NCBI GenBank assembly: GCA_028023455.1 | Contig: JAQFVV010000509.1 | Coordinates: forward strand, 124,001 to 188,000 | Length of the DNA stretch: 64,000 bases | Direction: 5' to 3' | From: Epiperipatus broadwayi | Lineage: Eukaryota; Onychophora; Udeonychophora; Euonychophora; Peripatidae | The notes under the pieces: generated by a model | The model's input: only the letters and a program-made list of their open reading frames with translations | What the model was told of the DNA's origin: nothing | Database searches by the model: none | Position numbers and translations under genes: made by a program | Shown here: piece after piece, positions 25,508 to 37,441 of the stretch | How the letters are laid out: every line of letters starts with the position of its first letter | Numbering within the stretch: position 1 is the first letter of the stretch

Positions 25508-26580
25508 GGTAAAGGCTTACTTTAGCGACCACAACATAAAAATCATGTTCGCCCTTTAGTTTTCAAAATTAGAAGTAAATTATTACTCGAAAATCTTACG
25601 TATATGCTTACTATATTACAATTACATTAAAATGTAAAAGATAATAAAAAAAATATTTACAATTTTAAAGAAGTTGAAATAATTACACTAGATTAATTAA
25701 AATAATTAGTTTAAATTATTTGAAACTTAAGAATTTAAACTATCAACATGTATAGCTTAAGAATTTAAACTATCTAGATTTATAGCAGTTATTACAAAAA
25801 AAAAAAACCTCTCTGAGATCAAAAATTTGAATTACACGTACATGTACAGTTTTATAGTTACAAAAAATGGCTGACAGATCTATCACACAATTAGTTCCAG
25901 ATGACTAAATTTTAAGTATTGCTGCTATTCTGGTAGAACACTGAAAAATATCCGACTTGTGTATTGTCCATCAAACTCCGGAATTGGCCATCAAATGGCT
26001 GGCAAGAAGACACCTTCTGAATTATGCCACATGCCAACAATGCTGTATTCATTCTTCACTGGTAATGTATTCTGCAGGCATAGATGGGTGTAGATGGCAA
26101 TGCAGAATGTCACCGGTGCAGCACAATCAGAAAGGGGTCTTTCTTTTCCAAAAGTTATCTGTCTCTGGGAACAATTGTGAATATAGTGAATTTTTGGTCA
26201 CATAATTTGCCCCAAGAATACATTGTGCATGGGACCAGACTAAAACATACATACCCAGAATATTGAGAATATGTGGATGAGAGCGAAGCGTAAGCTGAAA
26301 TTTCAATCCGGTACCAGCAGAGCTTTGTTTTCATCATACCTCCAAGAATTTGCCTTCTGGAGTAGATATAGCACTGCCACCTTTTTCTCCAACTTCCTAA
26401 TATCCATAGGGCATAATTATGCTTAAAAAGATGATTTTTTTTTATCTTTTACGTTTTAATTAATAAATATTTACTGTAATTGTAATATAGGAGCATATAC
26501 ATAAGATTTTAAAATATTTTAGTTCTAATTTTAAAAACTAGAGGTCAAATATCTTGTGGTCGCTAAAGTAAACCTTTACC
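25508..26580 (+). mobile_element. Merlin DNA transposon, degraded copy
   Basis: The terminal inverted repeats start GGTAAAGGCTTACTTTAGCG at 25508 and end with the complement of GGTAAAGGTTTACTTTAGCG at 26580; weaker inverted similarity continues for about 100 bases. A perfect 8-bp target duplication, CATTTTTC, flanks it at 25500-25507 and 26581-26588. GG-starting ends with 8-bp duplications are typical of Merlin (IS1016-related) elements. Confidence 0.85.
25957..26270 (+). pseudogene. Merlin transposase N-terminal remnant, frameshifted
   Basis: Two overlapping plus frames complement each other. The first gives LLNYATCQQC and then DGCRWQCR. The second gives C-RCSTIRKGSFF followed by YLSLGTIVNIVNFWSHN. 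Together they show the C-x2-C zinc ribbon, DG-x-WRC, and the RxGSFF, SLGT and LW-type hydrophobic segment of Merlin/IS1016 transposase N-termini. At least one frameshift separates the halves, and the catalytic DDE part is not recognisable in the 1.07-kb element. The copy is therefore dead and, if ever mobile in this form, needed transposase in trans. Confidence 0.7.
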
Positions 26581-26588
26581 CATTTTTC

Positions 26589-27164
26589 ATTGTCCAGTCC
26601 TCACACCAAAAACAAAATTAAAAATGATGATAGATATAACAGTGAAATTACTTCTAGATTATTATTTCACCTAATTAAAAATACAATAGTAAGATCATAC
26701 AATCAACCATTATTTTTGTCAATTTGTTGGTTATGTTATCCCAAATTTCAATTGGACATGTGAACTGAATGAACATTGCAAAATTTATTTAAAGAATTTC
26801 TTATGGTGAACCTGGTTGTGAATTTTATAGATAAACCCTGTTTACATTATGAAAATTATCTCAAAAACATTCTCAGAAATAAAAGCTTTTTGCAGAAAAA
26901 GTTTAAAAACAGTAGTGCAAAATATCAAATAAGCAGAATAATGGACCTGTGTGCTCAACAAATAGATGCAAAGCTCGCCCAATGGATGTGCGAACATTGT
27001 GACAGTACTAGGTGTTTATTAAGAGCCTAGCCTGCATGAATTATGACTTTTATGAAAATCAAAACATTTTATTACTTGCTAAATTATTATATGGAATTTA
27101 ATAAATCTTATCTACATAACAAATTGGAATTATAACTATTTTTCTTATTGCATTGCCAAATCTA
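26589..27164. other. Non-coding, no repeat recognised
   Basis: An 84-residue frame at 26776-27030 ends in a Cys/His-containing tail (CAQQ-CEHC-CLLRA) but has no splice sites or domain I can name. I treat it as chance. Confidence 0.35.
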
Positions 27165-27336
27165 TATAATATTAATATCATCCATGTTCTTTATTACTTT
27201 TTACAATGCTTTTTTACAGCCCACTATTGGCGTTTCAATTACCCCAGAAATATTCAGAACTTCGAAACCATCAATAGTGAGTTGAAAAAAGCATTGTAAA
27301 AAGTAATAAAGAACATAGATGATATTAGTATTATAA
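27165..27336. repeat. Foldback palindrome with degenerate hairpin motif
   Basis: Arms of about 65 bases (27165-27230 and 27270-27336) share TGTTCTTTATTACTTTTTAC and its complement. On the minus strand the loop carries TTCTGAATATTTCTGGGG then AATTGAAAC, a decayed version of the CTGAAGAAG...GAAAC motif seen near 21320 and 33432. Confidence 0.7.
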
Positions 27337-27816
27337 GTTGGAATTTAACAAATGTTATTTAAATATTAATTGGGAATTTAATCTTATCGGCATCAAATTG
27401 GTTTTGATTTTTAATTGTAACTAATTATTCCTTCACCACTTCCCCTCTACTTTTAAAATTATTACATAGAAGAAAATAATGAGTGATAAATAGAAGAGCA
27501 AAGTAAAGAATCTCTTTAATCATGTGTTCCTTCCTATTAACTTAGTTAAACTTCAAGATTGCATTTGAAAATGTATTCAAGGCAAGTAAAGGATAGGAGC
27601 CAAAGAGATTCATCTCTGAAGTCTCAAAATAGATATAGGATATGGGTCTATTATTATTTGTACTTGCTTTCAGATCTGATGAACTGGTAAATACTTTATT
27701 AAACCACTAAAATATTACATGATCACCATTTCCTATGCTTACATAAGCTGTTAATACAGTATGCAATGAGATGCGCTGAGACTCCTTTTTTAAAATCAGA
27801 ATTCTCTCAGCCATGG

Positions 27817-28612
27817 CCTTTATATCTAAATCCCTTTTATCTTTTTCCAAATGCAGCATAAAAATCAAGAACCCACTTTCTGTATAATCATTTTATATTT
27901 ATTCTTCCACAACTTCATTATATGTACCTTTCTGCTTGCAGGCATTTACATTCAATTAACAAATACATATTTTCTATGCCTTTCTTACACAACTCGCAGA
28001 CTAAATCATCTGCATTTCCCCATTTATATGTATATTCCCTTGTTGCTAAAGATTCTGTTCAAACCTTAAACAGTAAACTACTTTCCTTGCTATTATCATA
28101 AATTAACTCATACCCAATATTCTGTTTACTTCTATATTTATTTAAACTTTTTACTCTCCATACTAGTTCTCCATCTCTCCAACTGCCTATTCTTTATTAA
28201 TGCATCTACTCTTCTATCCCATTCCTTGCCACTATAACACTCAACAATTCTCCTAACACAATCACCCCACCTTTTGTATAAGTATACTGGCATAAATTCT
28301 TTATCCAAATGTTCTGCATATCATACTACTTTTCTCACCCATCTTGTCGCTTGCCCTTTACACATGGCCTAATTAAATACTATTTTGGCTATTCTCTTAT
28401 TATCCATAAACTGCAATCTACTAAATATTTTCATTTTGCTTTTTTGCATCGCTCATATAAAAACTTGACCATCCCATTTCTCCTTGAATTGCCTTCTTTG
28501 CCATCCACACATCTACATCTAATGAAGGTCTTTCTACTTCTCTCTGTACTTTTTCTAAGTAATCTAATACCTCTTTACTAACACATTGTTACCATATGTT
28601 AATCCTGCTACT
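27817..28612 (-). mobile_element. Second LINE type, 3' coding fragment
   Basis: Nearly collinear with the better-preserved fragment at 40898-41653, from the segment GCCTTTATATCTAAATCCC up to the codons for VWMAKKAIQGEMGWSS. It has several frame disruptions. It extends about 70 bases further 5' than the other copy before meeting a family A repeat. Confidence 0.7.
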
Positions 28613-28615
28613 GCC

Positions 28616-29440
28616 ATTCCCTTACACCATAGCAAACTCTCCATACAGTAGTACCACCTAGTGCAAGCCTTAGTAATTAATGGATTACAGCAGATTGTGC
28701 ATAAAATTTCTATCTAGTGCCTACTGATCCTATGTCCCCAGACTAATTACTAACATATGGCTCCCATTAGTGAGGAGCCTTGGATTTGAGAGCATTGCAC
28801 CTAGATCTTAGGCAATCTCCAGCAACCACCTTTTATCTATTTGGTTAACTAAAAAGCTATGATCCCAAGATGAAAACACAATAATGTTTTCAATCCAAAC
28901 TCATTGCTTGCATATTCATATAGATATGAATTCAATTCAATATCCATAAATTTTATTATCTTTAATCTTTTAAAACACAGTCACCATTTTCTATGGGTAT
29001 GCATTGATTACTAAGTCTTGCACTTGATGGTACTATTGTATAGAGTTTGCTATTGTATTAACAGCTTGTGTAAACATAGGAAATGATGATCATGTGATGT
29101 TTAGTACTTTATACCAATCCTACACATGAGCTAATGGTGAGTGTGGTTTATAGAAACCAAAGACATCAAAATGTATATATATACATATATATCAAAATGT
29201 ATGGATACTGAACTGAGTTCAGATCTATATGATTATAAACAAATGAACTTGTATTGAAAACATTGTGCTTTTATCTTGAGATCATAGTTTTATATTTAAC
29301 TAAATAGGTAAAAGGTAGTTAGTTGCTAGAGAGTTGCATTAGATCCTAAAATCCCCAGTGCTCTCAGATCAGAGGCTTCTCACTGATAACCACAAGTTAA
29401 AAATTAGTCTGGGGAGGAGGCACTCTGATTCTAATTTGCA
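28616..29440. repeat. Cluster of family A repeats in both orientations
   Basis: Begins CAAACTCTCCATACAGTAGT, contains a degraded minus-strand hammerhead (about 28735-28795, core changed to CTAATGG), family internal sequence, the inverted family end (GGAAATGATGATCATGTGAT at about 29080), then a plus-strand copy with a decayed hammerhead (CTGATAACC, AAAAATTAGTC) at about 29385-29420. Both motifs have lost core bases. Confidence 0.65.
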
Positions 29441-31146
29441 TATTTACCCAGTTTTGGTTGAATATTTGCATATCGTTAAAAAATGATTAGTTTATACTTC
29501 TTGATAATGAAGGATAAGCCTTCGAAAACATTTGAAGATTTAATAAAATTATTATTTATAGAATTGTTCAAGATAATTGTTCATTATATCATATTTGAAT
29601 TATATAATGTGTGCATATTTAATACTAACACATATTAAAGTTTTACATATTGTATCTATAACACATATTTATTTTGTTATATATATTACAAACCGTCTGT
29701 AATCCATTGGTTACTAAGGCTTGCACTGGGTGGCACTACTATATGGAGTTTGCTAAATATTTTATTAATTATACTGCATAATAATTTTGTGTATATATTC
29801 TTTTATTATTGCAATTTGTTACATAAATGTATGTTTTCATTTAAGTGATTAATCTTTTTATTTGATTAATCTTTTTATTTGAATTTATTGCAAGTGTTTG
29901 CCTAATCTCAATTTGATTATTAGTTTAACTTCATTCAAACGGAGTCAGATAACTCATAAATGTAACTATATTTCACTTTGTTTTTTGCCAAAATTCTGTA
30001 ATTTGCAAGGTCAACAATACCTATCTTATACAAGGTAATACATTTGTAGATTTACCATATAATTAAAAAGTAGGTCAAAGATAAGAGTGGCCGTTCTTAT
30101 CTTTTAAAGTTTAATCTTGTGTTAAGATTTGTAGAGGTCCCTACTGTCGCATCTGAGTGCATGGTCTTAAGGTTATAACCCCAATATATATATTAGTATG
30201 CCCTTAATAAATTATTAATTACAACGTTAATATAAAATGTGATGTTGAATAACTGGACATAAAATATTTATTAATTTAAAAAATATATATTTAAGGTTAT
30301 ATTTATTATACCTTGGATCAATATTGTAATTATAAATTATATTTAATTTTTCAGGTTTTGATGTTAAACACATTTTATCTTTGCCTTTCCACTCACAAAA
30401 AAAATTGATTTCATTTTAGTATTTGGTAAATACCTTACATCTTTTATTCATTTATTTCTATAATAAAAACCAATAATAAACCCGATTAAAATAAGCGCAC
30501 TAAAATAAAACAAGTTAATGTTTAAAAAAATAATTATTGAAACAGTAATTAAATAACTTAAAATAAAAATATTTACTTAATAATATAAGTAATATTTACT
30601 AAGGCTGTAACCTCAAGAATATGCGTGTAAAAATGCGTTAGGAACCTCTACAGGTAACCATAAGTTTACGCTTTGGAAGAAAAGAGGGATATAAGCGAAA
30701 TTTTTTATAAATTTTCTTTAAAGATTTTATATATATATATATTTAGAGAATTGTGGCTAGGAAAGTTAGGAATATAAAAAGAAAGCAATATATCTACATC
30801 AACAAATAAGATATACATTTTTAAAATGTTTTTTTATCATATATAAAATACCCCTCCCCCCTTGTCTGGGCGACTTTGAATAGACGTATTAGTATTTCGT
30901 AAATTGCCTTTTATAGTCATTGAAAAATGATTTTTATTAATGTTATTTTATTTTGTCCTTTTCTCTTGGAGTTAGAATGGCTGCTATTGATCATAAAGTA
31001 GGGCTACATAATATCTGATATGTAAATATCAGATCAATAATTAATATATTGTTATATATAGTTTTTTATTGTTATTATTCTGGTTGTTTAATGTTAGATA
31101 TGTTGCAAATAATTTGTATTAATTATATAAACTTTTTTTTTTCAAG
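29441..31146. other. Probable intron
   Basis: No exon is seen until 31147. A short family A fragment (GTGGCACTACTATATGGAG) lies at about 29690-29755. Confidence 0.4.
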
Positions 31147-31251
31147 AATTCGCGATCTTCCAGTGACCAAGGAAATAATCTGGACAGTAGTGAATATGAA
31201 ATTGCTCAAGCACTTGTAAATTTATCTCAACAAGTTATACTTTTTAGATAA
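31147..31251 (+). CDS. mkx: Mohawk-like gene, terminal coding exon
   Basis: A pyrimidine tract and acceptor (TTTTCAAG|AATTCG at 31146/31147) open a 34-codon frame, phase 0, ending at TAA 31249-31251. It reads NSRSSSDQGNNLDSSEYEIA then QALVNLSQQVILFR. The segment EIAQALVNLSQ resembles the short ALTNLAQ-type motif near the C-terminus of vertebrate Mohawk, the best reason to link this exon to the homeodomain exon 17 kb upstream. Phase matches the donor at 18890. A plausible poly(A) signal, AATAAA, lies at 31654-31659. The long introns hold several repeats. Linkage is inferred and not proven by transcript evidence. Confidence 0.55.
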   Translation, partial: NSRSSSDQGNNLDSSEYEIAQALVNLSQQVILFR

Positions 31252-32690
31252 TCATATATTTTGTTACATTATTGTCATTTAAAATTTTATTTTTGTTTAT
31301 ACCGTTGTTGCTGTTGTAACCCTTTATTTTTAGAAAATATAAAGAAACTTGTAAAATTAAAAAGAAAGGCAAAGTAATATTAGTTTTATGTAATAATTGT
31401 CTCTAAGATTTAAAGATTGATAGTCCGTTTTTAAAATACTACTTTATTAATGTTTACTTTTAATTAATCATTTTAACATCATTTGTTTCATTGTATTTGA
31501 ACCAGTAATTAAATGAAATTTTAATCTTTTAAATGTTTCCCAATGACCAATGCCTTTTCCTTTCTTATTACATCAACATAACTAAGGATTCTTGAATTGC
31601 TATCAGATAATACCTTTATTCAATATTTTATCAATTTTTTATACGTTTCAAATAATAAATGTACATTTTTTAGTCAAATGTTTTAATTACATCTTTTGAA
31701 TATGTCGTGTTAATATATATTGTTTTAATACATTATATTTTAACATTAATCATTTTTTTAAATTTTAAAATAATTAGAGAAAAAAGGATGGTGTATTCAG
31801 TTAATTTTGCTTGTTTTAAAAACATAGGAAAGAATATTCATTAATCTGGATTTTGATCCTAAATAACATATTACAATGTTGTATTTTCTCAATAAACTTT
31901 TTTTATTCAAATTTTCCTGGTAGATTTTTTTTTTTAAAAGATTCCTCAAAACACAATTCAGCAACACCTAAGCTTTTTTCAAAATAGTAGTCTAGTAGTA
32001 AGAGCATTGAGAATTCCATGTTTGAGTTCAAAATGTATGTTGTGCTTATTCTTTCTGTGGGGTTAGCATAGTGGTAGACAGATAAACTCAATAGTTAAAG
32101 CCATAGAGTCAAAGCTTAATCTGGCACTTAACACCATGACCTCCCAAGCAACTAATCATTGATTTATTTTATTGTACTTATTGATAAACTTCAGGAAAAA
32201 TATCTCTCTAAATTGTTTAAGTGTTCCACCATGTTCAACTCATCTTCCATACTTATTGCATTGCTTACAACAAACTGAAGGATATATTATTGAGATCTGA
32301 AGAATACTGTTATACAATCGAAACTGTTATAAAGAAATTAAATAAATCTTTGCCAAGCTGCATTAGGAATGTAATGTAGTGGGGTTTTTTTTAATTTTTT
32401 AAAATGTTATTGATGTTCAAAGTAATGATGGATCATTTAAAATACAAGTTTTTGTAGGTGGCTTTTATAAATTTATTGTGAGACTAAAAATGTATGCCCT
32501 GATCTTAATTGATATTAGTGAAAACAACAAAGAAAAATTACTGTTGTAGGTGAATGACTTCAGACAGATGCATTGCCAATGTATTTTCCAAATAACTATT
32601 TTTTGAACACGTTACTTATTTTTCCACTACATATAAATATAATTCCAAAATTAAACTTCTCTCAATTGTATTAAGTTCTACTTCAGAGCA
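31252..32690. other. Putative 3' UTR and non-coding DNA
   Basis: The first 400 bases are probably 3' UTR ending after AATAAA at 31654. Beyond that I see tRNA-like fragments (for example GTCTAGTAGTAAGAGCATTG near 31991 with TTTGAGTTCAAAATG) but no gene. Confidence 0.4.
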
Positions 32691-32940
32691 AATTGTTGTA
32701 AATTTGACCAACCAATGGACACCAGATGATATAATGCTATAAAATCTCTAGACTGATTGATTTCTGCCTTCAGTGAAAAGATAAAATTCAAAGTTGGAAC
32801 TGTTCCAGCTTTGAATTTAGTCTTCACTGATGAAAGCAAAAGTTAGAAACTAACCTAAAACCCTATATCATTTGTTGTCCATCAATTATTCAAGTTTACA
32901 GTAGATGGTTCTGAAGTAGAGTGAATATAATTGCTTTTGG
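32690..32940 (+). repeat. Hammerhead-bearing repeat (family A), diverged
   Basis: At 32821-32858: TCTTCA, intact CTGATGA, stem II AGC/GTT with an AAAA loop, GAAAC, then TAACC in place of TAGTC. The core is largely intact, but the cleavage triplet and stem I have decayed. Confidence 0.55.
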
Positions 32941-33324
32941 ATGCATATGAGATCGTGATGATATTAGTGCTCTATTAATATTTTTGTTCCTAGGTAAATC
33001 TCTTTTTTGACAACCTCTAACAGATATTTAAATTAAAATTTCAACATTTTATTTTAATGATTAAATCTTTATTTTGGAAAATATTTGTATAATTTTATTT
33101 CATTTTTTAGAAATATAAGCTTACAAACAAAAAACATTCCTAAAAATAATATTTCAATTTTGAAAATATGGAAAAAAGTAATAAATTGAAATATGTAATC
33201 AGAGAAATTATTTTTGTTCTTTTGCAATCGCTGATAAAATTATTTAATTAACAAAAAAAAATTTGTTCCCAAGTGTCACTAAATCTACTACTTGCTTTAT
33301 TTTGCAGTAATATTTTATTTTATA

Positions 33325-33533
33325 CAATTTGTCCATCTTACTTCAAACACTTTTTAGCAAAAAAATTTTTATTGTATACACACACACACACAAAGTTTCA
33401 TTTTTTTTAGAAATTGAAATAAGAGTGGCTCTGAGGAAGACTGCAGAATAGTCGAAACATCAGATTGTGTGCTTATGTATACAATAAAATTTTTTTTGCT
33501 AAAAGTGTTTGAATATAGATGGATAAATTCTAA
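33325..33533. repeat. Foldback element with CUGANGA/GAAA hairpin in the loop
   Basis: Arms of about 55 bases (33325-33380 and 33476-33533) share CAAACACTTTTAGC and TTTATTGTATACA. The loop holds a CA repeat and, at about 33431-33461, CTGAGGA, a hairpin GACT...AGTC, then CGAAAC. This has the hammerhead-like order of core elements, but I could not find a convincing stem I. Confidence 0.7.
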
Positions 33534-34829
33534 AATGCAAATGAATTCTTAAGATATATCATAAAACAATGAAATACTATTTTAAAATTCTATTTGTAAT
33601 AGCCAAAAAATGACAAAAAAACAACTCCACTGTTTGTAGAGGCATTATTTTTCAGCCAATCACAGTTCTTGTTTTATGCTAAATTTTTATTGGCTTACAT
33701 TCCTAAAAAAATAACTATTATTAAATAAAATATTATTATAAACATCATATCATTATCAAAATATATATATATTGCAAAAATAATCATAAATATACAAACT
33801 ACAGACAATATACATGTCAAAAAAAAGATGAACACCTTCATAAGATATCTTGGAGCCCGAGAACAAAACTATCAATCAGCAGCATTTTTGGCTCATTTGT
33901 GTTAAGTTCTCCGATACCTCCAGATTTTTTTTGAGTTACTAAATCAGGATTTTACTTTTGCCTTTATCATCAAATGAATATAAAACTGGCAAACAAACAT
34001 TACAGTTAACCATATGACTGGATTTAAGTTGAAGCGACTTAATTGCCACTAAACCCCATTGCAGAAATGGGGCCAAGAAGGCAATTAGGTCTGTTAATCT
34101 TCAAATGCAAAAATATTTTCTGTTCAATTTAATATTCTGGAAAATAAAGTGTCAATGAATTAAAACTTTTTTGAAGTTTCATTTATTTTGAAAGTTTTCA
34201 GTACATTCATGTTTCCTGCAATGTCCATATGGCAATTAAGTGATATGCATAATTTCTAAACAGTGTTCTCATATTCCTGCTCCCACTTTTTAAGTAAATG
34301 AAAGTTGAATGCAGTTATGGAATTAGGAGACCATTGATCAATATATAGGATGACAATACATTTTTTTTTTTTAATCCATTGACAAAGTAATCATTCAATT
34401 GGACAAAGTGACTTTTCAATAATTGATTTATAAGAAAGGTGCAATCTATTTTTTAATTTGCTCTAAAACCTAGTGTTTTTATTGTTTTGCATTTAAAGAC
34501 AAGAGTTTCTATTGGTCAACTGCTTCATTGTATCAAATGCAATAAAATTCTAATGACAAATTTGATAAAAATCCATCTTTATGCTAAATGCGATCACTGA
34601 GACTTTACTGCTGCCAAATCTGATAATAAGTAAGTACTTATGGCAAAGTACTCTATCCAAAATGAATACAAATATTCCTAGTTGAATGATCACAACAAAA
34701 ATGAATAGATGTTTCTTGTCAGGTCAGCTTGTCGGTCAAGTGTGATCAGTAAAATCCTTTATTAGCATCCAAATATGCTAAAATTCCAAGTGTTTTCCTC
34801 ATGGTTGACATAAGTCAGAAACTACAACA

Positions 34830-35125
34830 TTAAACCATTAAACGTCACAGGATCACCATTTCTTATGCTTACACAAGCTGTTTACACAGAGTCTAAACTC
34901 TCCGTACAGTAGCACCATCAGTGCAAGCCAGAGTAATCAATGGATGCAGGAAGGTTTGTGCATAGTCTCTTATCTAGTGTCTACTCATCCAATATCCCCA
35001 GACTAGTTTCTAGCTTGTGGATTTCATTAGCGAGGAGCCTTGGATCTGAGAGCAAACTTTCCTGCATCCATTGATTACTCTGGCTTGCACTGAGTGGTGC
35101 TACTGTATGGAGGGTTTTGCCTCTG
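34830..35125 (-). repeat. Hammerhead-bearing repeat (family A), minus
   Basis: Begins TTAAACGTCACAGGATCACC and ends with the inverted CTTGCACTGAGTGGTGCTAC. The minus-strand hammerhead spans 35045-34987, with both halves of stem I well preserved (ATCCAA/TTGGAT and a TCCTCG/TGGGGA inner stem) and GAAAC-TA-GTC intact. The core reads CTAATGA, so invariant G5 is changed and activity is unlikely. Confidence 0.75.
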
Positions 35126-36342
35126 TGAAAATTACCAACATTCTAATGGTTGCAGCTACGTAATATTTTTGACCAGATTACTAACCAATTCTATTTAGAT
35201 TCGCAAAAAAATTTTAATAGTGTTATATAAAATTATCGTACTTTATTTCAAGAATTTAAAAGAAAGCAGTATACCATCCATTAAGAGATTTTCTGCGATT
35301 GAGATGCCTGAAACTGACAACAGATCATTATCTAAAAAAAGAGAAGACAATCCATGATTAGTATTGTCTTTTTTTCCCAAAAACATTAATCTTCAAGGTT
35401 GGGGATTTGATTGTGACATGTATGCTTAAATGTACATACATATAAAGATAAATATTATAAATGAAATAAATAATTTTATAAAGGAATTAAAGAATTTTAA
35501 AAGACTGATCCTTTTAAATAGAAAATAAGTTATTTATAACTTTGTTAAGATTAGAAAAAAAATTATTGCCTAAAAGTAAAAGCAATTAAATTAATGAGAA
35601 TAGAATGGACTATGATAATAGGGTATAGAACAATTAAAGGAATTCGAGTTTAGATTTCCTTCATGATTATGAACTGTAAGCAAAAAATAACTCGTTAATT
35701 AAAGTCAGAGATATAATGTTTAAAGTCTTGTATTCAGCATGTGAGCACTGAAAGGAAGAATCACCTGAGTAGATGAACCGGGAATACAAGCCAATCAGCT
35801 TTAGGGAATGAAATAATGGATAGACTCAAAACAAATTGGATCAAGAGAAGGGCACTTGATTCTTGGAGCTTCACCTATACACACGAGTGCAGAATTTTGC
35901 CCGAATGCATAGGAACTTCAAGTGCGGAGAACTGGTCTCACAAGATGTGAACAGCCAGATAGGATTCATACAGGTCATATAGATCTTCAGTATTATTTTT
36001 ATATGCCTAAGGACCTATGTATATATATGTAATGTATATAGATGTCTATATTTAATCTCAACCTAATAGTGTTGAGTCGTTACTGGTAATTACTATCATT
36101 AAATTAGTCTGGGAACAATTAAGTTTGCAGACAAAGTGTCCAGTAGTATAATAAGTCAGGACATATCAGATTCTTTTGAAAATGTTGATAAATAAATAAT
36201 TGCATTGGTCAAGAGGATATGGGGATCAGTTTGTTGCAATTATTTAAACATTTTTCATCCATATATACTTGTCAAATACATATGTAAATAAATATAATAC
36301 AACTATTCAAAAACTATTTAAGTTTGCCTTTGTTTGGAGTAT
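35126..36342. other. Non-coding
   Basis: No exon or recognised repeat. The region is somewhat less AT-rich at 35740-35950. Confidence 0.35.
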
Positions 36343-36810
36343 ACTATGTGTCCAAGTGAAAAAGTGACTGGTTCTCTTTCCAAACTGTGCCTTCTCAGAA
36401 TCAATGCGTGTGTTTAGTAATGTCATAGTTTAGCTATTCACCACAGAAATTTTAAAATGCTACCATAGCTGAATCACAAATTGCAATATGAGTGTATTTT
36501 GTACCTTTATGGATGCTCTCCCCTTTATTGTAAAATCTTTCAAATTGCTTGAATATGTTCTTGTCACTCATGGTTTCACTACTAAACATAGTTTGAATTA
36601 TTTAAATATTTCAGTAAGTTTTATTCCATGCAATAAGATATGATATACATTCGCACAATTTATGTCATAACTTGTGATCTAGATAAGAGTATTAAATTTT
36701 TTTTGATGATTAACTAAATTGTTACTATGTAACATATGCATTGATTCATAGACGGCGCTGCATGAGGTTGAAAAGAAACATCATTCTTTCACTGGTACAT
36801 ATTGACACTT
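36343..36810. repeat. Family B (mariner-like MITE) copy
   Basis: Left end CTATGTGTCCAAGTGAAAAA resembles mariner-type termini; right end TTTCACTGGTACATATTG is its imperfect complement. The interior matches the copies at 22170 and 45984 (TTTAGCTATTCACCACAGAA). It is non-coding. Confidence 0.65.
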
Positions 36811-37061
36811 TATAAAAAGGTGATACTTGTTAGTCAGATTTGTGCTATATTTTTGTTTGTTAGTAAATGTCTATTTTCAATAAAAATGAAAGTTGGAATT
36901 ACAGAATATTTTAAATGTCATTTTCATTTGATAAAATGAAAGCACTGCTGAATGATCATGAATAAAAATGTAGGGAAATTAATCATATGATGAGAATGTA
37001 GATGATATGGTAATAGGTGTAATATGTGAGAATGCAAATATTTGATATGTATTATTCATTT

Positions 37062-37341
37062 CAGCGAATTTGAAATAAGCAAACAGTTTATACTTCGTGG
37101 CTAATTATGAATCAAAATATATAAAATACACTAACACGCACAAGCACACAAAGCTAAAAACAAATAAAGAAAGTATATATTATTATTTTAATTTTAATAT
37201 CTATTCCATTAAATGGCTAAGCGCGTGCCAAAGCCCTCATAATCATAGCAGCATTACAAACTATAATTGACTCGGAGTGATACTTTGTGTGCTTGTGCAT
37301 GTTAGCGCATTTTATATATTTTGATTCAGCGAATTTGAAAG
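37062..37341. repeat. Inverted repeat flanked by short direct repeats
   Basis: ACTAACACGCACAAGCACAC (about 37129-37148) is inverted at about 37288-37308, with arms extending through ATATATAAAATAC. CAGCGAATTTGAAA occurs at both outer edges in the same orientation (37063 and 37327), suggesting a target duplication or internal repeat of a MITE. Confidence 0.65.
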
Positions 37342-37441
37342 ATTTAATTAATGAGATAAATATTCATTGATATTTTACAAAACTATTTCATATTTATATG
37401 TAAACAGACAAATTTGAAGAACTTTCCAAATATAAATTTCT

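Noticed and set aside
33370-33392. CRISPR-like or regulatory repeat at the CA run
   Set aside because: It is a simple dinucleotide repeat in a foldback loop; no spaced direct repeats of CRISPR type exist in the window, and the sequence is eukaryotic.
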